DNA of 5,504 nt from Deltaproteobacteria bacterium (GTDB lineage: Bacteria > Desulfobacterota > JADFXK01): positions 1-5,504 of the forward strand of contig JADFYC010000262.1 in NCBI GenBank assembly GCA_015233295.1, in the 5' to 3' direction. This document shows positions 5,422 through 5,504 of this stretch, piece after piece; position 1 is the stretch's first letter, and every line of letters begins with the position of its first letter. The notes under the pieces were generated by a model, which did not search any database, was not told the DNA's origin, and worked only from the letters and a program-made list of their open reading frames with translations. A program made the position numbers and the translations under genes.

Positions 5422-5504
5422 TGGTCCCCACTCTTAGTTATTACGGTAACAATTATAACAAAAGGTGTATCTAAATTAACAGTATCGCCTTATCCATAGT
5501 TAAG
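5390..5504. other. AT-rich segment replacing the expected 3' end of the ADP-ribosylglycohydrolase gene
   Basis: The last roughly 115 bases are clearly richer in A+T than the gene before them and carry stops in all plus-strand frames. Two small inverted repeats are visible: GTGG/CCAC (5421-5424 with 5428-5431) and GTTA/TAAC (5437-5440 with 5447-5450). This fits the terminal region of an inserted element or a rearrangement junction. I recognise no known insertion-sequence end, and the window stops before any transposase gene could be seen. Confidence 0.45.

Overview
The window looks like chromosomal DNA of a G+C-moderate (roughly 50-55 %, by eye) anaerobic bacterium. The gene types (a CoA-transferase/hydrolase of the kind often fused to an acetyltransferase, an IHF-alpha-like protein, a FadD-type acyl-CoA ligase) and the strong AGGAGG ribosome binding sites suggest a Desulfobacterota-like organism such as a Desulfobacca or Syntrophus relative. 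That placement is inference; no rRNA or marker gene is present.

Layout: (i) 1-1247, minus strand: an acetyl-CoA hydrolase/transferase-family protein, cut by the left edge after 415 codons. It has a Gln where this family normally has its catalytic Glu. (ii) 1248-1490: its roughly 205-nt leader, with a good sigma70-type promoter and an RNA that can fold into a closed multi-hairpin domain. (iii) 1490-1895: a divergent intergenic region with candidate plus-strand promoters and no recognisable gene. (iv) 1896-2183, plus: an IHF-alpha/HU-family DNA-bending protein. (v) 2184-2513: an intergenic region holding a possible three-way-junction RNA of about 113 nt. (vi) 2514-4103, plus: an AMP-forming acyl-CoA ligase. 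(vii) 4112-4732, minus: a HAD-superfamily phosphatase, tail-to-tail with the ligase with only 8 bp between. (viii) 4777-5421, plus: an ADP-ribosylglycohydrolase that breaks off early. (ix) about 5390-5504: AT-rich DNA of different character, possibly the edge of an inserted element.

The genes do not form one operon: strands alternate and most genes have their own leader. The CoA-transferase-like protein and the acyl-CoA ligase both handle acyl-CoA and could share a role in fatty- or organic-acid metabolism, but they are divergently placed and separated by the IHF gene. The HAD and ADP-ribosylglycohydrolase genes are divergent over 44 bp and may share a control region. No complete novel system is evident. 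The points most worth following up are the CoA-gene leader RNA, the Glu-to-Gln change, the RNA-like element at 2248-2360, and the abrupt end of the ADP-ribosylglycohydrolase.
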